Assembly (NCBI RefSeq): GCF_004352835.1
Contig: NZ_SJSB01000013.1
Location: 1 to 64,000 of the forward strand
Reading direction: 5' to 3'
DNA from: Marinomonas flavescens
GTDB lineage: Bacteria > Pseudomonadota > Gammaproteobacteria > Pseudomonadales > Marinomonadaceae
DNA: 64,000 bases
Under the pieces are notes generated by a model that was not told the origin of the DNA, ran no database searches, and worked only from the letters and a program-made list of their open reading frames with translations. Positions 7,344 through 18,320 of this stretch are shown one piece after another (position 1 is the stretch's first letter; every line of letters starts with the position of its first letter). The translations under genes were made by a program, and so were the position numbers.

Positions 7344-8124
7344 ATGAAGACCGATCCGATTGTTTGTATTGCCACTGACGTTTTACGTATTTGAAAAATT
7401 CACTGTTCCACGTTCTTACATTTTTTCGCTGCTCTTTTATTCGTAACAGAAACTCAGCTTGCAGCGATAATGCAAATTCTCTCGTAATACCCGCTTGAGC
7501 AATTTGCTCTAGTGTGGTTTCTTCGGGTTGCCATTGTCCCGGCTGTCGAGCAAGTTCTTTTTGCTCTAAATATAAATCAAAATCCGTTATGCCTCGACGG
7601 TCATTAACCACAGGCGGTTGCGAAGGCTGAATATTTTGGCGAGCCGCTTGCCTAGGAGCATAATTTGCCTTCGGCGGGGTCGACTGCGATTGCTTTGGAG
7701 TAAAATGCGAATGCTGCGACGTCTGAGCAGGTGCTGCCCTTGTTGTCTGCGTCGTTTTTTCTCGCACTTCTTGTTGCAAACGGTTCATCTTACCCATCAG
7801 AGAATCCTCTGATTCTGCTTGAGGCATCGGCTGCGCTTCTGCCTGTACGCTCCCCGACATAGGCACAACCTGTATTTCCAAAGACTGGTCCTGACGCTGA
7901 AAACTTAATAATTGGCTGATTTGTAAATTGGCCAATAATCGCATCACCATAGGCACAGTCCAGAAAGGAAGTTGCGCGCTGAGTTGAGCAATATCCATTT
8001 TTAAAACAGCAGAATTCATCACATAAGACTGCTGCTTTAAAAAGGTTAAAAGTACCGTCTCTTCTAGGCCAATTTGGGCTGCCATAGAAAAAGAAATAGG
8101 CAATAAAAAATCGTTGTTCAACAT
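7252..8124 (-). CDS. DnaT-like primosomal protein
   Basis: 290 residues in three parts: an N-terminal region (1-85, DFLLPISFSMAAQIGLEETV...) that could be a winged helix, a Q/P-rich linker (about 95-170), and a C-terminal domain (about 180-260) like the single-strand DNA-binding domain of DnaT, with WQPEETTLEQIAQAGI followed by EFLLRIKEQ and WNSEFFKYVKRQW. DnaT is the PriA-PriB-dependent adaptor that helps load DnaB/DnaC at stalled forks. The next gene encodes a lambda P-like helicase loader and overlaps this one in another frame, so the two are probably translated together and act in one process. Confidence 0.72.
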   Translation of the reverse strand: MLNNDFLLPISFSMAAQIGLEETVLLTFLKQQSYVMNSAVLKMDIAQLSAQLPFWTVPMVMRLLANLQISQLLSFQRQDQSLEIQVVPMSGSVQAEAQPMPQAESEDSLMGKMNRLQQEVREKTTQTTRAAPAQTSQHSHFTPKQSQSTPPKANYAPRQAARQNIQPSQPPVVNDRRGITDFDLYLEQKELARQPGQWQPEETTLEQIAQAGITREFALSLQAEFLLRIKEQRKNVRTWNSEFFKYVKRQWQYKQSDRSSYEGTSGSSKFNKTSREQVSDALTNIHDTDW

Positions 8125-8270
8125 AATCCTCGCTTTACACTTTTAGCGCTTCAGTCTAACAAAAGCTTGCGCCATAAGCACGATAACCCGCAAAAGCAAT
8201 AACCTGAAAATAACAAATTTTCACTTAACAAATAGTTGTGACGACAACATGACAGTTACATAAACCCTCA

Positions 8271-8299
8271 TTGACACATGCGAAAGTGGCTCCTATGCT
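8271..8299 (+). promoter_or_regulatory. Sigma-70-type promoter for hpf
   Basis: TTGACA (8271-8276), a 17-base spacer and TATGCT (8294-8299) lie 60 bases before the hpf start codon. A second, growth-phase-dependent promoter cannot be excluded. Confidence 0.65.
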
Positions 8300-8358
8300 C
8301 GAATGGTGGGAAATAAAAAGCCCCATCTAAAGCCAACTTTACTGAGGAGAAAAGTTGT

Positions 8359-8676
8359 ATGCATACAATCAATATTACCGGACACCACATTGATGTTACG
8401 CAAGCGATTAAAGACCACATCAATGAAAAGTTTCATAAAGTGTCCAAGCTAACCGACAAAATCACCACTGTTAATATAATCCTATTGCAGGACAATAAAA
8501 ACCAAAAAGCCGAAGTCACTGTTCACCTTCCGGGCAAAGAGCTTTTTGCCGCCGCCTCCTCTGAAAACAGGCTATTTCATGCAATAGACGCGATGATAGA
8601 TAAGTTAACAAGACAAATAGCAAAACATAAAACCAAACAGAATCCAGGAGCTTATAAGGCGACTACCGTTTCATGA
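8359..8676 (+). CDS. hpf: Ribosome hibernation-promoting factor, short form
   Basis: A 105-residue protein of the HPF/YfiA family, starting MHTINITGHHIDVTQAIKDH with the conserved I-TGHH-D-T-AI pattern and the basic C-terminal helix LTRQIAKHKTKQ. These proteins bind the 30S decoding centre in stationary phase and stabilise inactive ribosomes. The length excludes the C-terminal dimerisation domain of long HPF. A good ribosome binding site (GAGGAG) precedes the ATG. In many proteobacteria hpf sits beside rpoN; here it stands alone between its own promoter and a terminator. Confidence 0.92.
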   Translation: MHTINITGHHIDVTQAIKDHINEKFHKVSKLTDKITTVNIILLQDNKNQKAEVTVHLPGKELFAAASSENRLFHAIDAMIDKLTRQIAKHKTKQNPGAYKATTVS

Positions 8677-8710
8677 CAAGCCGACAATGCCAAAAGCAAG
8701 GCAACTCATC

Positions 8711-8739
8711 AAAAACACCGAGCTAAACTCGGTGTTTTT
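8711..8739 (+). terminator. Terminator after hpf
   Basis: AACACCGAG, a CTAAA loop and CTCGGTGTT form a 9-bp stem flanked by A and T runs; it could work in both directions but serves hpf. Confidence 0.9.
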
Positions 8740-8838
8740 GTATCAACTTGTAACTATTCAAAACACACCTTGAGTTTTTGAACTAACGCCCTCATATTAA
8801 GTCATAAGATAGACATAAACTTTCAAGGAGTAACTCTC

Positions 8839-9495
8839 ATGCGTTATACCGAAGCCTTTGCGACACATACGTCAAAATCGGCCAACAAAACGCTCCGCAA
8901 CACTTATGCGTTGCTATCACTAACATTATTGTTCAGTGCTTTTACTGCGAGCATGAGTTTGGCTTTTAACCTGCCTCACCCAGGTATCATAATTACATTG
9001 GTTGGCTTTTATGGCTTACTTTACTTAACTTATAAATTTAAAAACAGCTCAGTCGGTATTCTTTGTGTTTTTGCCCTAACTGGCTTCATGGGAATCACTC
9101 TAGGGCCCATTCTAAATGCTTATCTAAGCATGGCAAATGGCGCTAGCATGATAATGAGTGCATTAGGCATCACCGGCTTATCGTTCTTAGGTCTTTCTGC
9201 TTACGCTTTAATATCTAAAAAAGATTTTAGCTTTTTAAATGGCTTTATTACTGTCGGTTTCTTTGTGTTGTTGTTTGCAGTAATTGCAGGCATCTTCGTA
9301 CAAATGCCCGCGTTGCAGATTTTTATCTCTGCTGGTTTTGCTCTGTTTTCAGCAGCCATTATTCTGCTACAAACGAGTCAAATTATTAACGGCGGCGAAA
9401 CAAATTACATCATCGCAACCGTGAACCTCTACGTGTCTCTATACAACATGTTCTTGAGTGTTCTGTCTCTTTTGGGCATGGCAAACGACGATTAA
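8839..9495 (+). CDS. yccA: Bax inhibitor-1/YccA-family membrane protein
   Basis: 218 residues with seven hydrophobic segments, the pattern of the BI-1/YccA/TMBIM family. The terminal helices contain FALFSAAIILLQTSQIINGG and YVSLYNMFLSVLSLLG, matching the conserved LYLDxxN-like C-terminal signature. E. coli YccA binds and restrains FtsH, and other family members are pH-sensitive calcium leak channels. An AAGGAG site precedes the ATG. The tus operon directly downstream repeats the yccA-tusE neighbourhood of E. coli and the yccA-tusDCBE order of Pseudomonas. A terminator separates it from tusD. Confidence 0.92.
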   Translation: MRYTEAFATHTSKSANKTLRNTYALLSLTLLFSAFTASMSLAFNLPHPGIIITLVGFYGLLYLTYKFKNSSVGILCVFALTGFMGITLGPILNAYLSMANGASMIMSALGITGLSFLGLSAYALISKKDFSFLNGFITVGFFVLLFAVIAGIFVQMPALQIFISAGFALFSAAIILLQTSQIINGGETNYIIATVNLYVSLYNMFLSVLSLLGMANDD

Positions 9496-9517
9496 TAAAC
9501 ATTAAGAATCACTAAAC

Positions 9518-9546
9518 AAAAAAGGCCGCTGCATGCGGCCTTTTTT
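9518..9546 (+). terminator. Terminator after yccA
   Basis: GGCCGC-TGCAT-GCGGCC with flanking A and T runs forms a strong bidirectional hairpin between yccA and tusD. Confidence 0.9.
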
Positions 9547-9589
9547 ATTGGTAAACTTATTGCTTAATTGCAACAAGGCACAGAATCCA

Positions 9590-9982
9590 ATGCACTACGC
9601 TCTTTTAGTCACTGGCTCACCCTACCAAACAAAAGCCTGCCATAGCGCTTTAAAATTTCTTAAAGCCGCCTTACTCAACAAAGAAAACACTCTTGAAGGC
9701 GTGTTCTTTTATGAAGATGCGGTCCTTATTGGCAATGCACTCACTCAGCCACCAAGAGACGAGTTTGATGTCAGAAAAGCTTGGGTTGAATTAACCAATG
9801 AGCACAAGATTCCACTGTACCTGTGTATTGCTGCGTCAGTACGCCGTGGCATTATTAACGAAACAGAAAGCCAGCGCTATGAATTGCCTCAACACAGCTT
9901 ATCTGAAGGCTTTCAGTTAGAAGGGTTAGGAACATTTGTCGAGCTAATGAACTCAACAACTAAAATAATACAGTTTAGGTAA
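9590..9982 (+). CDS. tusD: Sulfurtransferase TusD
   Basis: A subunit of the TusBCD complex, which relays persulfide sulfur from TusA to TusE and then to MnmA for the 2-thio group of tRNA wobble uridine. The 130-residue protein has the DsrE fold and the catalytic cysteine C79 in LYLCIAASVRRG. The frame extends upstream to 9533, but that would start inside the yccA terminator; the ATG at 9590, behind AAGG, gives the family length (E. coli 128). It is the first gene of tusDCBE. The target enzyme gene mnmA lies about 14 kb away in this window. Confidence 0.93.
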   Translation: MHYALLVTGSPYQTKACHSALKFLKAALLNKENTLEGVFFYEDAVLIGNALTQPPRDEFDVRKAWVELTNEHKIPLYLCIAASVRRGIINETESQRYELPQHSLSEGFQLEGLGTFVELMNSTTKIIQFR

Positions 9983-9988
9983 TCCTCC

Positions 9989-10336
9989 ATGACCAACACG
10001 TTAATTCACCTAAGCAGCTCTCCTTACTCTAGCCTTGCCTGTAAAGAAGGCTTAGACCTAGCCTTGGTTCTGGCCACATTTGAGCAACCCGTTGACCTCT
10101 GTTTTTCAGGCGCCGCTTTATCGCTTTTGTATAACCATCAACAAACGACAAAAGAAGATGGTAAGCACTTATATAAATTACTTGATGGATTAGAATTCTA
10201 TGACATTGATAATATCTATATAGAAAGAGACAACGAATTAACGAAAGAGGTCGACATTTGGCCTGGCACTAAGGCGCTCGATCAAAAAGACTGGTACGCC
10301 CTCTTTTCTCAATACCAACATGTTTTTCGGTTTTAA
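9989..10336 (+). CDS. tusC: Sulfurtransferase complex subunit TusC
   Basis: 115 residues of the DsrF/TusC family, a structural subunit of the TusB2C2D2 hexamer. It starts six bases after tusD and ends with the typical QHVFRF tail. Its stop overlaps the tusB start (TAATG), so translation is coupled. No catalytic cysteine is expected in this subunit. Confidence 0.92.
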   Translation: MTNTLIHLSSSPYSSLACKEGLDLALVLATFEQPVDLCFSGAALSLLYNHQQTTKEDGKHLYKLLDGLEFYDIDNIYIERDNELTKEVDIWPGTKALDQKDWYALFSQYQHVFRF

Positions 10337-10626
10337 TGATGCAACTACACCAATTAAATCAGTTAGCTTATCCAAACGACATTGAACAAACTTGGATTAA
10401 CAGCCTTAAAATAGGCGACACTTTATGCTTAATCGAAGAAGCTATTCTTCGCTGCCAAACTCAGCATGACACCCTCAAAGCGCTGATAGAACAAAAAGAC
10501 ATTTCACTCTTTTATTTAAAAAGTGACACTTTGGCTTATGGCGTCAACCCAACATTAGGAACAGCGCTAAGTGATGATGAATGGGTTCATATGACACTAA
10601 CCTCAGACACAAACATAAGCTGGTAA
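10336..10626 (+). CDS. tusB: Sulfurtransferase complex subunit TusB
   Basis: 96 residues of the DsrH/TusB family. Conserved points are the N-terminal LHQLNQ, the KIGDTLCLIEEA strand-loop and the ending ...TNISW. It completes the TusBCD complex. Two adjacent ATG codons (10336 and 10339) could start it; the first overlaps the tusC stop. Confidence 0.9.
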   Translation: MMQLHQLNQLAYPNDIEQTWINSLKIGDTLCLIEEAILRCQTQHDTLKALIEQKDISLFYLKSDTLAYGVNPTLGTALSDDEWVHMTLTSDTNISW

Positions 10627-10629
10627 ACA

Positions 10630-10956
10630 ATGAGTAATAGCATGGATCACATTGGTGTAGATGAAGAAGGCTACCTTCTCAATCTAGCAGACTGGACACC
10701 AGAACTTGCAAATACACTAGCGGCACAAGAATCTCTAATTTTGACAGAAATGCATTGGGAGATTATTTTTTTACTTAGAGACTTCTACCAAAAATTCGAA
10801 GTTTCCCCAGCTATGCGCCCTCTTGTTAAAGCGGTCTCCAAAGAACTAGGAGCAGAAAAAGGACGGAGCATCTATCTAATGAAGCTGTTTCCCGGTAGCC
10901 CACCAAAATTAGCGGCAAAAATTGCAGGACTTCCTAAACCAGCCAATTGCATATAA
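10630..10956 (+). CDS. tusE: Sulfur acceptor TusE (DsrC family)
   Basis: 108 residues. The conserved penultimate cysteine C107 in the tail GLPKPANCI is the persulfide carrier that takes sulfur from TusD and presents it to MnmA. The centre (HWEIIFLLRDFYQKFEVSPAMRPLVKAV) is typical of DsrC/TusE. It is the last gene of the operon, three bases after tusB, and is followed by a terminator. Confidence 0.95.
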   Translation: MSNSMDHIGVDEEGYLLNLADWTPELANTLAAQESLILTEMHWEIIFLLRDFYQKFEVSPAMRPLVKAVSKELGAEKGRSIYLMKLFPGSPPKLAAKIAGLPKPANCI

Positions 10957-11012
10957 GCCAAGCTAAGTAACATAACAGCCAGTTATTTATCAGAGACTCA
11001 TAAAAAAACCAC

Positions 11013-11041
11013 AAAAAAAAGGCGCTATTGAAGCGCCTTTT
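11013..11041 (+). terminator. Bidirectional terminator between tusE and cobA
   Basis: GGCGCT-ATTGA-AGCGCC with an upstream A run and a downstream T run; it serves the convergent tus operon and cobA. Confidence 0.88.
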
Positions 11042-11066
11042 CTTATATTTATTAGCACTATTATCG

Positions 11067-11810
11067 TTAGTACTTACCGTGCCATTCCAGCTTATTTTGC
11101 AAGGTAACAACATCACCAATAATAAGTAATGCTGGCGATTTCACATCATTCTGTTTAATCACTGCCAAAATGTCACTAATTGTAGAAGTAAATACCCTCT
11201 GCTCTAGCGTAGTTCCTTTTTCCACCACTGCAACTGGCATCGACGGCTTCATACCAAAACGTATAAGAGATTGGCTTATTTCTTCTAACCCTGTCAGCCC
11301 CATGTAAATCACTAGGGTTTGAGCCGGGTGAACCAATTCATCCCACGGTAAATCTGTAGTGCCATCTTTAAGATGACCGGTAAGAAAGCGAACGGATTGT
11401 GCGTAGTCTCGATGCGTAAGAGGAATCCCTGCATACGCAGCGCAACCAGCGGCCGCCGTTATACCTGGTACAACTTCAAAAGGAACACTTTCTTGCACAA
11501 GCTCTTCAAGCTCTTCACCGCCACGCCCGAAAATAAAAGGGTCTCCGCCTTTAAGACGAACGACCATTTTGCCCTCTTTGGCTTTTTGAGCTAATAATCC
11601 ATTAATCTCATTCTGCGGCAAGCTGTGCATGGATTTAGCTTTACCAACATACATTTTTTCAGCCGTAGTAGGAATCAAAGCAATAATATCAGCACCCACT
11701 AAACGGTCATAAAGCACCACGTCTGCAGTTGTAATCAAACGATGCGCTTTGATCGTTAACAACTCTGGATCACCTGGACCAGCGCCAACTAAATACACTT
11801 TACCTGTCAT
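11067..11810 (-). CDS. cobA: Uroporphyrinogen-III C-methyltransferase
   Basis: SAM-dependent methylation of uroporphyrinogen III at C2 and C7 to precorrin-2, the branch point to siroheme and cobalamin. The 247-residue single-domain protein has the family's glycine-rich [12 protein letters not shown] (8-19), the [17 protein letters not shown] segment (about 83-100) and [21 protein letters not shown] (about 113-133). It lacks the dehydrogenase/chelatase part of CysG, so precorrin-2 is available for B12. The corrin operon at 54.8-63.3 kb is its likely customer. It sits beside serS, as in Pseudomonas. Confidence 0.93.
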   Translation of the reverse strand: MTGKVYLVGAGPGDPELLTIKAHRLITTADVVLYDRLVGADIIALIPTTAEKMYVGKAKSMHSLPQNEINGLLAQKAKEGKMVVRLKGGDPFIFGRGGEELEELVQESVPFEVVPGITAAAGCAAYAGIPLTHRDYAQSVRFLTGHLKDGTTDLPWDELVHPAQTLVIYMGLTGLEEISQSLIRFGMKPSMPVAVVEKGTTLEQRVFTSTISDILAVIKQNDVKSPALLIIGDVVTLQNKLEWHGKY

Positions 11811-11829
11811 AGAATATCTCTAGTTTTAC

Positions 11830-11857
11830 AAAAAAAAGCCTCTTCTGAGGCTTTTTT
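11830..11857 (-). terminator. Terminator after serS
   Basis: AGCCTC-TTCT-GAGGCT with A and T runs on both sides, between serS and cobA. Confidence 0.85.
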
Positions 11858-11871
11858 AAAATAAAGAAAGC

Positions 11872-13200
<1,329 letters not shown>

Positions 13201-13239
13201 TCAATATAAAAAACACAAATAAAACGTGTTGTGAAAAGT

Positions 13240-13617
13240 CTAAAAATAACGAGCTAAGGCAATTCCTGCAGCAACACCAGCAATACCTAACGTACAGCTT
13301 AATAATAGATAGCCTGCGGCACTTAGCCAAGCCTGCATATTAATAAGTGAAACGATTTCTAACGAAAAAGTAGAAAATGTCGTAAAAGCACCTAATAAAC
13401 CGACCTGAATAAAGGGTCTGTAATGCTGCTCCCAGTTCGGCATTTTTTCACTCACGACAACAAAAGCCACACCCATCAGAAAACAACCAAGAATATTAAT
13501 TAACATGGTTGCTAGCGGAAAGTGATGATGCCAATGGTTATTTATCCATCGTGTTGCACCGTAGCGCCCTAAAGCACCTGTGGCACCACCCAAGGCAATC
13601 ATAAAGTAGAACATCAT
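13240..13617 (-). CDS. crcB: Fluoride exporter CrcB/Fluc
   Basis: 125 residues with four hydrophobic helices and the family motifs GGATGALGRYGATRW (near residue 10), NILGCFLMG and GAFTTFSTFSLE, which line the dual-topology fluoride pore. It starts 11 bases after rarA, so it is probably co-transcribed, and no fluoride riboswitch precedes it. Confidence 0.95.
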   Translation of the reverse strand: MMFYFMIALGGATGALGRYGATRWINNHWHHHFPLATMLINILGCFLMGVAFVVVSEKMPNWEQHYRPFIQVGLLGAFTTFSTFSLEIVSLINMQAWLSAAGYLLLSCTLGIAGVAAGIALARYF

Positions 13618-13628
13618 AAACCCTCTTA

Positions 13629-14969
13629 TTATGTATCTAAATAACGTTTTATTAAACTCTGAGCATCCAATTCAGACAACCATGACAGCTTGTCTCCAAT
13701 TTTCTTTTCTAGGCCACGCTCTGTAGGGCGATAATACCGAACACTAGAAATCAATTCAGGGAGATAGTTTTCACCTGCCGCGTAAGCATTTTCTTCATTG
13801 TGTGCGTATCGGTACTCATCACCATGTCCCATGCTTTTAGCTAAAGACGTTGGAGCATTACGTAGATGGACAGGCACCTCATAACTTGGTTGAGAGGCAA
13901 CATCTGCCATGGCTTGATTAAAAGCCATATACACAGCATTGCTTTTTGGCGCACAAGCCATATAAACAGCGGCTTGGGCTATGGCCCTATTCCCTTCTCC
14001 TGGCCCCACTCGCTCAAAAACATCCCAGGCATTAAGACCAACCTGTAGCGCTCTTGGGTCTGCATTACCAATATCTTCTGATGCAATGGCTAGTAAGCGA
14101 CGCGCAATATATAAGGGGTCACAACCACCATCAAGCATTCGCGCCATCCAATACAAGGCACCATCAGGCGATGAACCACGAACAGACTTATGAAATGCTG
14201 AAATTTGATCATAAAAAATGTCACCGCCGCGATCATAGCGACGCACACTACCGCCCAGTACATCTTCTAAATGATCATGCGTTACCGTGGCACCGGGTTC
14301 AACCAAATCGGATAAAATTTCTAAAAAATTCAATCCACGACGAATATCACCATCCGCTGCTTGAGACAAAATGGAAAGATCATTATCACTGAGCGTCAAC
14401 CCAGTGTCTGCAAGCCCCTTACTCGCATCCGATAAAGCACGCCGCAAGACCTGCTTAATATCATCTGGCGTCGGTGTTTTTAAACGATATACTCGCGCCC
14501 GAGACAATAATGCCGAATTAAGCTCAAATGCTGGGTTCTCAGTCGTGGCACCAATAAACAAAAAGGTGCCATCTTCAATGTAAGGCAAAAAGGCATCTTG
14601 CTGAGATTTATTAAAACGGTGTACTTCGTCTACAAAAAGAACCGTTTGCCCGCCCTTCATCATGCGTAACTGCTGGGCCTGTTCGACCGCTGCACGAATC
14701 TCTTTTACTCCAGACATTACCGCTGACATTTCAATAAATTGGGCGTCTAATGCATGAGAAAGCAACTGAGCGAAGGTCGTTTTGCCAACACCTGGCGGCC
14801 CCCACAAAATAAAGGAGTGACAATGCCCAGTTTCGACCATACGGCGAAGCGGACGCCCCTCTCCCACTAAATGAGATTGACCACTGTATTCGTCTAAATT
14901 AACTGGACGCATCCTCGCTGCAAGCGGTTGGTAGCCTCCTACTTGCTGATCAGCGAACAAGTCGTCCAT
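13629..14969 (-). CDS. rarA: Replication-associated recombination protein A (AAA+ ATPase)
   Basis: RarA/MgsA is an AAA+ ATPase related to clamp loaders that acts at stalled replication forks. The 446-residue protein has Walker [10 protein letters not shown] (57-65), Walker B FVDEVHRF, a sensor-1 GATTENP and the C-terminal tetramerisation region ([19 protein letters not shown]). Its start overlaps the lolA stop by one base (TAATG), so the two are translationally coupled; lolA-rarA-serS is a conserved order. Confidence 0.95.
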   Translation of the reverse strand: MDDLFADQQVGGYQPLAARMRPVNLDEYSGQSHLVGEGRPLRRMVETGHCHSFILWGPPGVGKTTFAQLLSHALDAQFIEMSAVMSGVKEIRAAVEQAQQLRMMKGGQTVLFVDEVHRFNKSQQDAFLPYIEDGTFLFIGATTENPAFELNSALLSRARVYRLKTPTPDDIKQVLRRALSDASKGLADTGLTLSDNDLSILSQAADGDIRRGLNFLEILSDLVEPGATVTHDHLEDVLGGSVRRYDRGGDIFYDQISAFHKSVRGSSPDGALYWMARMLDGGCDPLYIARRLLAIASEDIGNADPRALQVGLNAWDVFERVGPGEGNRAIAQAAVYMACAPKSNAVYMAFNQAMADVASQPSYEVPVHLRNAPTSLAKSMGHGDEYRYAHNEENAYAAGENYLPELISSVRYYRPTERGLEKKIGDKLSWLSELDAQSLIKRYLDT

Positions 14970-15601
14970 TACTGACCATCTACTATGACATCCACATCAG
15001 CCGGCACTTTAAGAGAAAAATTCTCTTTAGCAACACCGCCGTGCGTTTTCACTTTTGTAAATTCAATCACAGTCGTTTGACCAAGACCATCAAGAATACT
15101 CATGGCATTAATTTTATTATCTTTAAACGACAAAGTAAGCGTTTTAAACATTTCTTCTTTATTTTTTGGCTCAAGACGGAATTTCTCTTCACCTAATTTG
15201 GTAACAATATAATGCGGTAATACACTCGCCGCTGGCTGGCCAAGTAGCGCCGCTGGAGAATCGCTGGATGAGTTATTAATAGGTTTTTTTGTGGCTTGCT
15301 GTAAATCAACATCCCACACCAAGATGAATTTACCATCTGAAATAATGCGTTGAGCATATGGCGATATACTGTCCCAAACAAATTGGTTGGGTTTAGCCAG
15401 TAAAAACACACCATTACTCACTTGTACTTGTTTGCCTTTTTCATCATACGTCACTTGGCGAAAATCGCCTTTGACATTACGATTCTGATCTAACAAGTGG
15501 GTTAATTGATCGGCTGAACTGTTCGTGGCATTGTCTGCCGCATTGGCAACACCTGCTACCAATACTAGCAACACCAACATCATTTTATATATCAAAGTCA
15601 T
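14969..15601 (-). CDS. lolA: Outer-membrane lipoprotein carrier LolA
   Basis: Periplasmic chaperone that takes lipoproteins from LolCDE to LolB. The ATG at 15601 gives a signal peptide [21 protein letters not shown] with cleavage likely after ANA, then a LolA domain ([21 protein letters not shown] ...[20 protein letters not shown]). The frame extends to a TTG at 15622, seven codons upstream, with no ribosome binding site. The AGGAG before 15601 is only one base away, an unusually short spacing. About 210 residues, normal size. Lies between ftsK and rarA, a conserved arrangement. Confidence 0.93.
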   Translation of the reverse strand: MTLIYKMMLVLLVLVAGVANAADNATNSSADQLTHLLDQNRNVKGDFRQVTYDEKGKQVQVSNGVFLLAKPNQFVWDSISPYAQRIISDGKFILVWDVDLQQATKKPINNSSSDSPAALLGQPAASVLPHYIVTKLGEEKFRLEPKNKEEMFKTLTLSFKDNKINAMSILDGLGQTTVIEFTKVKTHGGVAKENFSLKVPADVDVIVDGQ

Positions 15602-15629
15602 TCTCCTAGAACCGCGTTCCAATCATGTA

Positions 15630-18320
15630 TTATTCAGGGATCAATACGTCTCGCTGGCCATTGGTCCCCATAGGTCCCACTAAGCCAGCTGCTTCCATCG
15701 CTTCAACCAAGTTTGCAGCTCGGTTATAGCCTATTTTTAATCGACGCTGAATAGAGGATATTGAGGCTTTACGCGTTTCTATTACAATTCGAACCGCGTC
15801 ATCGTATAACACATCTTTATCTTCAGCATTATCGTTGGTCATTAAGTCTTCTGGATTCGTCACTACATCGTTAATGTAGTCAGGCTCCCCTCTCAACTTC
15901 CATTCTTCTACCACAGCATGCACTTCCTCATCGGAAACGAACGCACCATGCACACGAATCGGCGTTGGTAAACCTGCCGGTAAATAGAGCATGTCACCCA
16001 TACCCAATAACTGATCGGCACCGCCTTGATCCAAAATAGTTCTTGAGTCTATTTTTGAAGAAACTTGGAACGCCATTCGAGTCGGTATATTCGCCTTAAT
16101 AAGCCCAGTAATAACATCGACAGAAGGCCTTTGTGTGGCCAAAATCAAATGAATTCCTGCCGCTCGAGCTTTTTGCGCAATACGAGCGATTAACTCTTCC
16201 ACTTTTTTACCAACAATCATAATCATGTCAGCAAATTCATCTACGATGATCACGATGTAAGGTAAAGGCTCTAAATGTGGCACAGTACGAGCGACACCAT
16301 CCTCAGAGAACATCGCCATTTCAGGTTGCCACAACGGGTCTTCTATTGGCTTTCCTGCGTTAATAGCATCGCGTACTTTTTTGTTATAGCCGGCGATATT
16401 ACGCACGCCTAATTTAGACATTAATTTATAGCGCCGCTCCATTTCATCAACCGACCAGCGCAAGCCATTAGCCGCGTCTTTCATATCGGTAATAACGGGG
16501 GTCAATAAATGCGGTATGCCTTCATAAATCGAAAGCTCAAGCATTTTAGGATCGACCATGATCATGCGCACTTCATCCGGTGTGGATTTCAGCAGCATGC
16601 TCAAAATCATGGCATTAACACCAACTGATTTACCCGACCCTGTGGTACCCGCTACAAGTACGTGTGGCATCTTCGCTAAATCCACGACGACAGGCTCACC
16701 GGAAATATCATGACCGAGCGATAACGTCAGTGGCGACGTGGCTTTATCGTACATTTCACAGTTAATCACTTCAGAGAAATACACGGTATCTCGTACCTGA
16801 TTAGGAATTTCAATGCCTATCGTCGACTTACCAGCAATAACCTCAACCACTCGAACACTCATAACACTTAATGAACGAGCCAAATCTTTCGCCAAATTAG
16901 TGATTCTCGATACTTTTACTCCCGGCGCGGGCTGAATTTCAAAGCGCGTAATAACGGGCCCGGGATTCACTTCAACCACTTCGGCTTTTACACCAAAATC
17001 TTGTAGTCGTCGTTCTAATAATTCAGATAAAGCAAGCAACTCTTCTTCGGTATAACCACCCTGCTTTGGCTTAGGTTTTGTTAATACCGAGCGATCTGGA
17101 AGCAAGTAAGTCGGTTCAGATCGTGAGCTTTCTTCCGAACTTGAGTTTGGCCCACCTAATGAATCTAGTTGCTTGGCTTCTGATAACGTGCGAAATGCTG
17201 GCTTATGACTTGGGATCGCCGCAATAGGCTCTGGTCTAGCGACAGGCCGCTCTGCCTCAGCGGTAACAACAGGCACTTCCGCTAACGGCTCATCCATAAA
17301 AGTATTCGTTTTTTGTTCTGCACGAGGAACGCTAGGTGCTGCTTTGGGCTGCTCGTGGCTTGGCGCTTCCTCTTCAATATAAAGCGTATCGCCGAAAGAC
17401 ATTTCTATGTCTTCAACTGAAATATCATCAAGACCTGAGAAACCTGGATCGGCATGAGTAGTCTCAATCGCGCTATCTTCTTCAGCCGCGTTCGCTTTAT
17501 TACTCTTTGAGAGCAGACCAAATAAAGCAAATGGCTTTTTAGATGCCTTCACCTTGTCAGTTACTTCTTCTTTGTCATGTTTCACATCAGCAATAGGATC
17601 TTGACGATTTTTCCTACGTTTACGAACTATAGCAGGCTCTTCCTGTTCCTCAGGTATCTCCATCGCGGTGTCTATCTCTGATGTTAACCGCTCACGCTTA
17701 CGCTCTTTTTTAGATTGCCATTTGTCTCTCATGCGCATAACAAGGTTAAATGTTTTTTCGCCTAACTTATCAATCAAGTTTAACCAGTGCACTTGAGACA
17801 AAAGAGTAAACGCCAAAATAACTAACGCAAGACCAACAAGAGTGGCGCCATCGTAACCAATAAAACGATAAAGTAGATTTCCAAGTCCACGACCTAGTAT
17901 GCCACCAGCACCATATTGCAATGAGGCCGAGCCAACCGTGTGCAAGTAGCAAAGGGTCGAACCGAATGAAAGGTATAAAATACCGCCAACGGTACACAAC
18001 AAAGTGTTGTTGAGAGGAAGCAGTTTATGCGGATTGCGCCATAAAATAATAGCGACCCAAAAAAACAAAGGCGGCAAAGAGTAAAATAAGGAACCAAAAA
18101 AACCAGAGAATAAATCAGCGATAACCGCACCGATTGGCCCCATGGAGTTATGAATAGAGCCATCCCGCCCAGAATAAAACCAACCGGGATCATCAGGACT
18201 GTAAGTGTAGGTTGCCAATGCGAAGAAAAACAAAAACAGCAATGCAGTAATAAACGCAGCCTGTTTGGCAAACATATCCCATATTGGTGATCGTCCAGAC
18301 TCACTCACTTCTTCTGCCAA
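15630..18320 (-). CDS. ftsK: DNA translocase FtsK
   Basis: Divisome protein that pumps chromosome ends through the septum and activates XerCD at dif. The 896-residue protein has an N-terminal block of about four transmembrane helices (20-180), a charged low-complexity linker (about 200-410), the motor domain with Walker A GTTGSGKS (558-565) and YIVIIVDEFADMIM, and a C-terminal gamma winged helix (about 830-896, SISSIQRRLKIGYNRAANL) that reads KOPS sites. The linker is much shorter than in E. coli FtsK (1329 residues), as in pseudomonads. The start is a TTG at 18320; an in-frame stop lies just upstream. Confidence 0.95.
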   Translation of the reverse strand: MAEEVSESGRSPIWDMFAKQAAFITALLFLFFFALATYTYSPDDPGWFYSGRDGSIHNSMGPIGAVIADLFSGFFGSLFYSLPPLFFWVAIILWRNPHKLLPLNNTLLCTVGGILYLSFGSTLCYLHTVGSASLQYGAGGILGRGLGNLLYRFIGYDGATLVGLALVILAFTLLSQVHWLNLIDKLGEKTFNLVMRMRDKWQSKKERKRERLTSEIDTAMEIPEEQEEPAIVRKRRKNRQDPIADVKHDKEEVTDKVKASKKPFALFGLLSKSNKANAAEEDSAIETTHADPGFSGLDDISVEDIEMSFGDTLYIEEEAPSHEQPKAAPSVPRAEQKTNTFMDEPLAEVPVVTAEAERPVARPEPIAAIPSHKPAFRTLSEAKQLDSLGGPNSSSEESSRSEPTYLLPDRSVLTKPKPKQGGYTEEELLALSELLERRLQDFGVKAEVVEVNPGPVITRFEIQPAPGVKVSRITNLAKDLARSLSVMSVRVVEVIAGKSTIGIEIPNQVRDTVYFSEVINCEMYDKATSPLTLSLGHDISGEPVVVDLAKMPHVLVAGTTGSGKSVGVNAMILSMLLKSTPDEVRMIMVDPKMLELSIYEGIPHLLTPVITDMKDAANGLRWSVDEMERRYKLMSKLGVRNIAGYNKKVRDAINAGKPIEDPLWQPEMAMFSEDGVARTVPHLEPLPYIVIIVDEFADMIMIVGKKVEELIARIAQKARAAGIHLILATQRPSVDVITGLIKANIPTRMAFQVSSKIDSRTILDQGGADQLLGMGDMLYLPAGLPTPIRVHGAFVSDEEVHAVVEEWKLRGEPDYINDVVTNPEDLMTNDNAEDKDVLYDDAVRIVIETRKASISSIQRRLKIGYNRAANLVEAMEAAGLVGPMGTNGQRDVLIPE

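Noticed and set aside
6543-8124. Prophage remnant
   Set aside because: Only replication-type genes are seen; there is no integrase, repressor, terminase or tail gene, and the flanks are stable core genes.
13618-13628. Fluoride riboswitch before crcB
   Set aside because: Only 11 bases separate rarA and crcB, so no riboswitch can fit.
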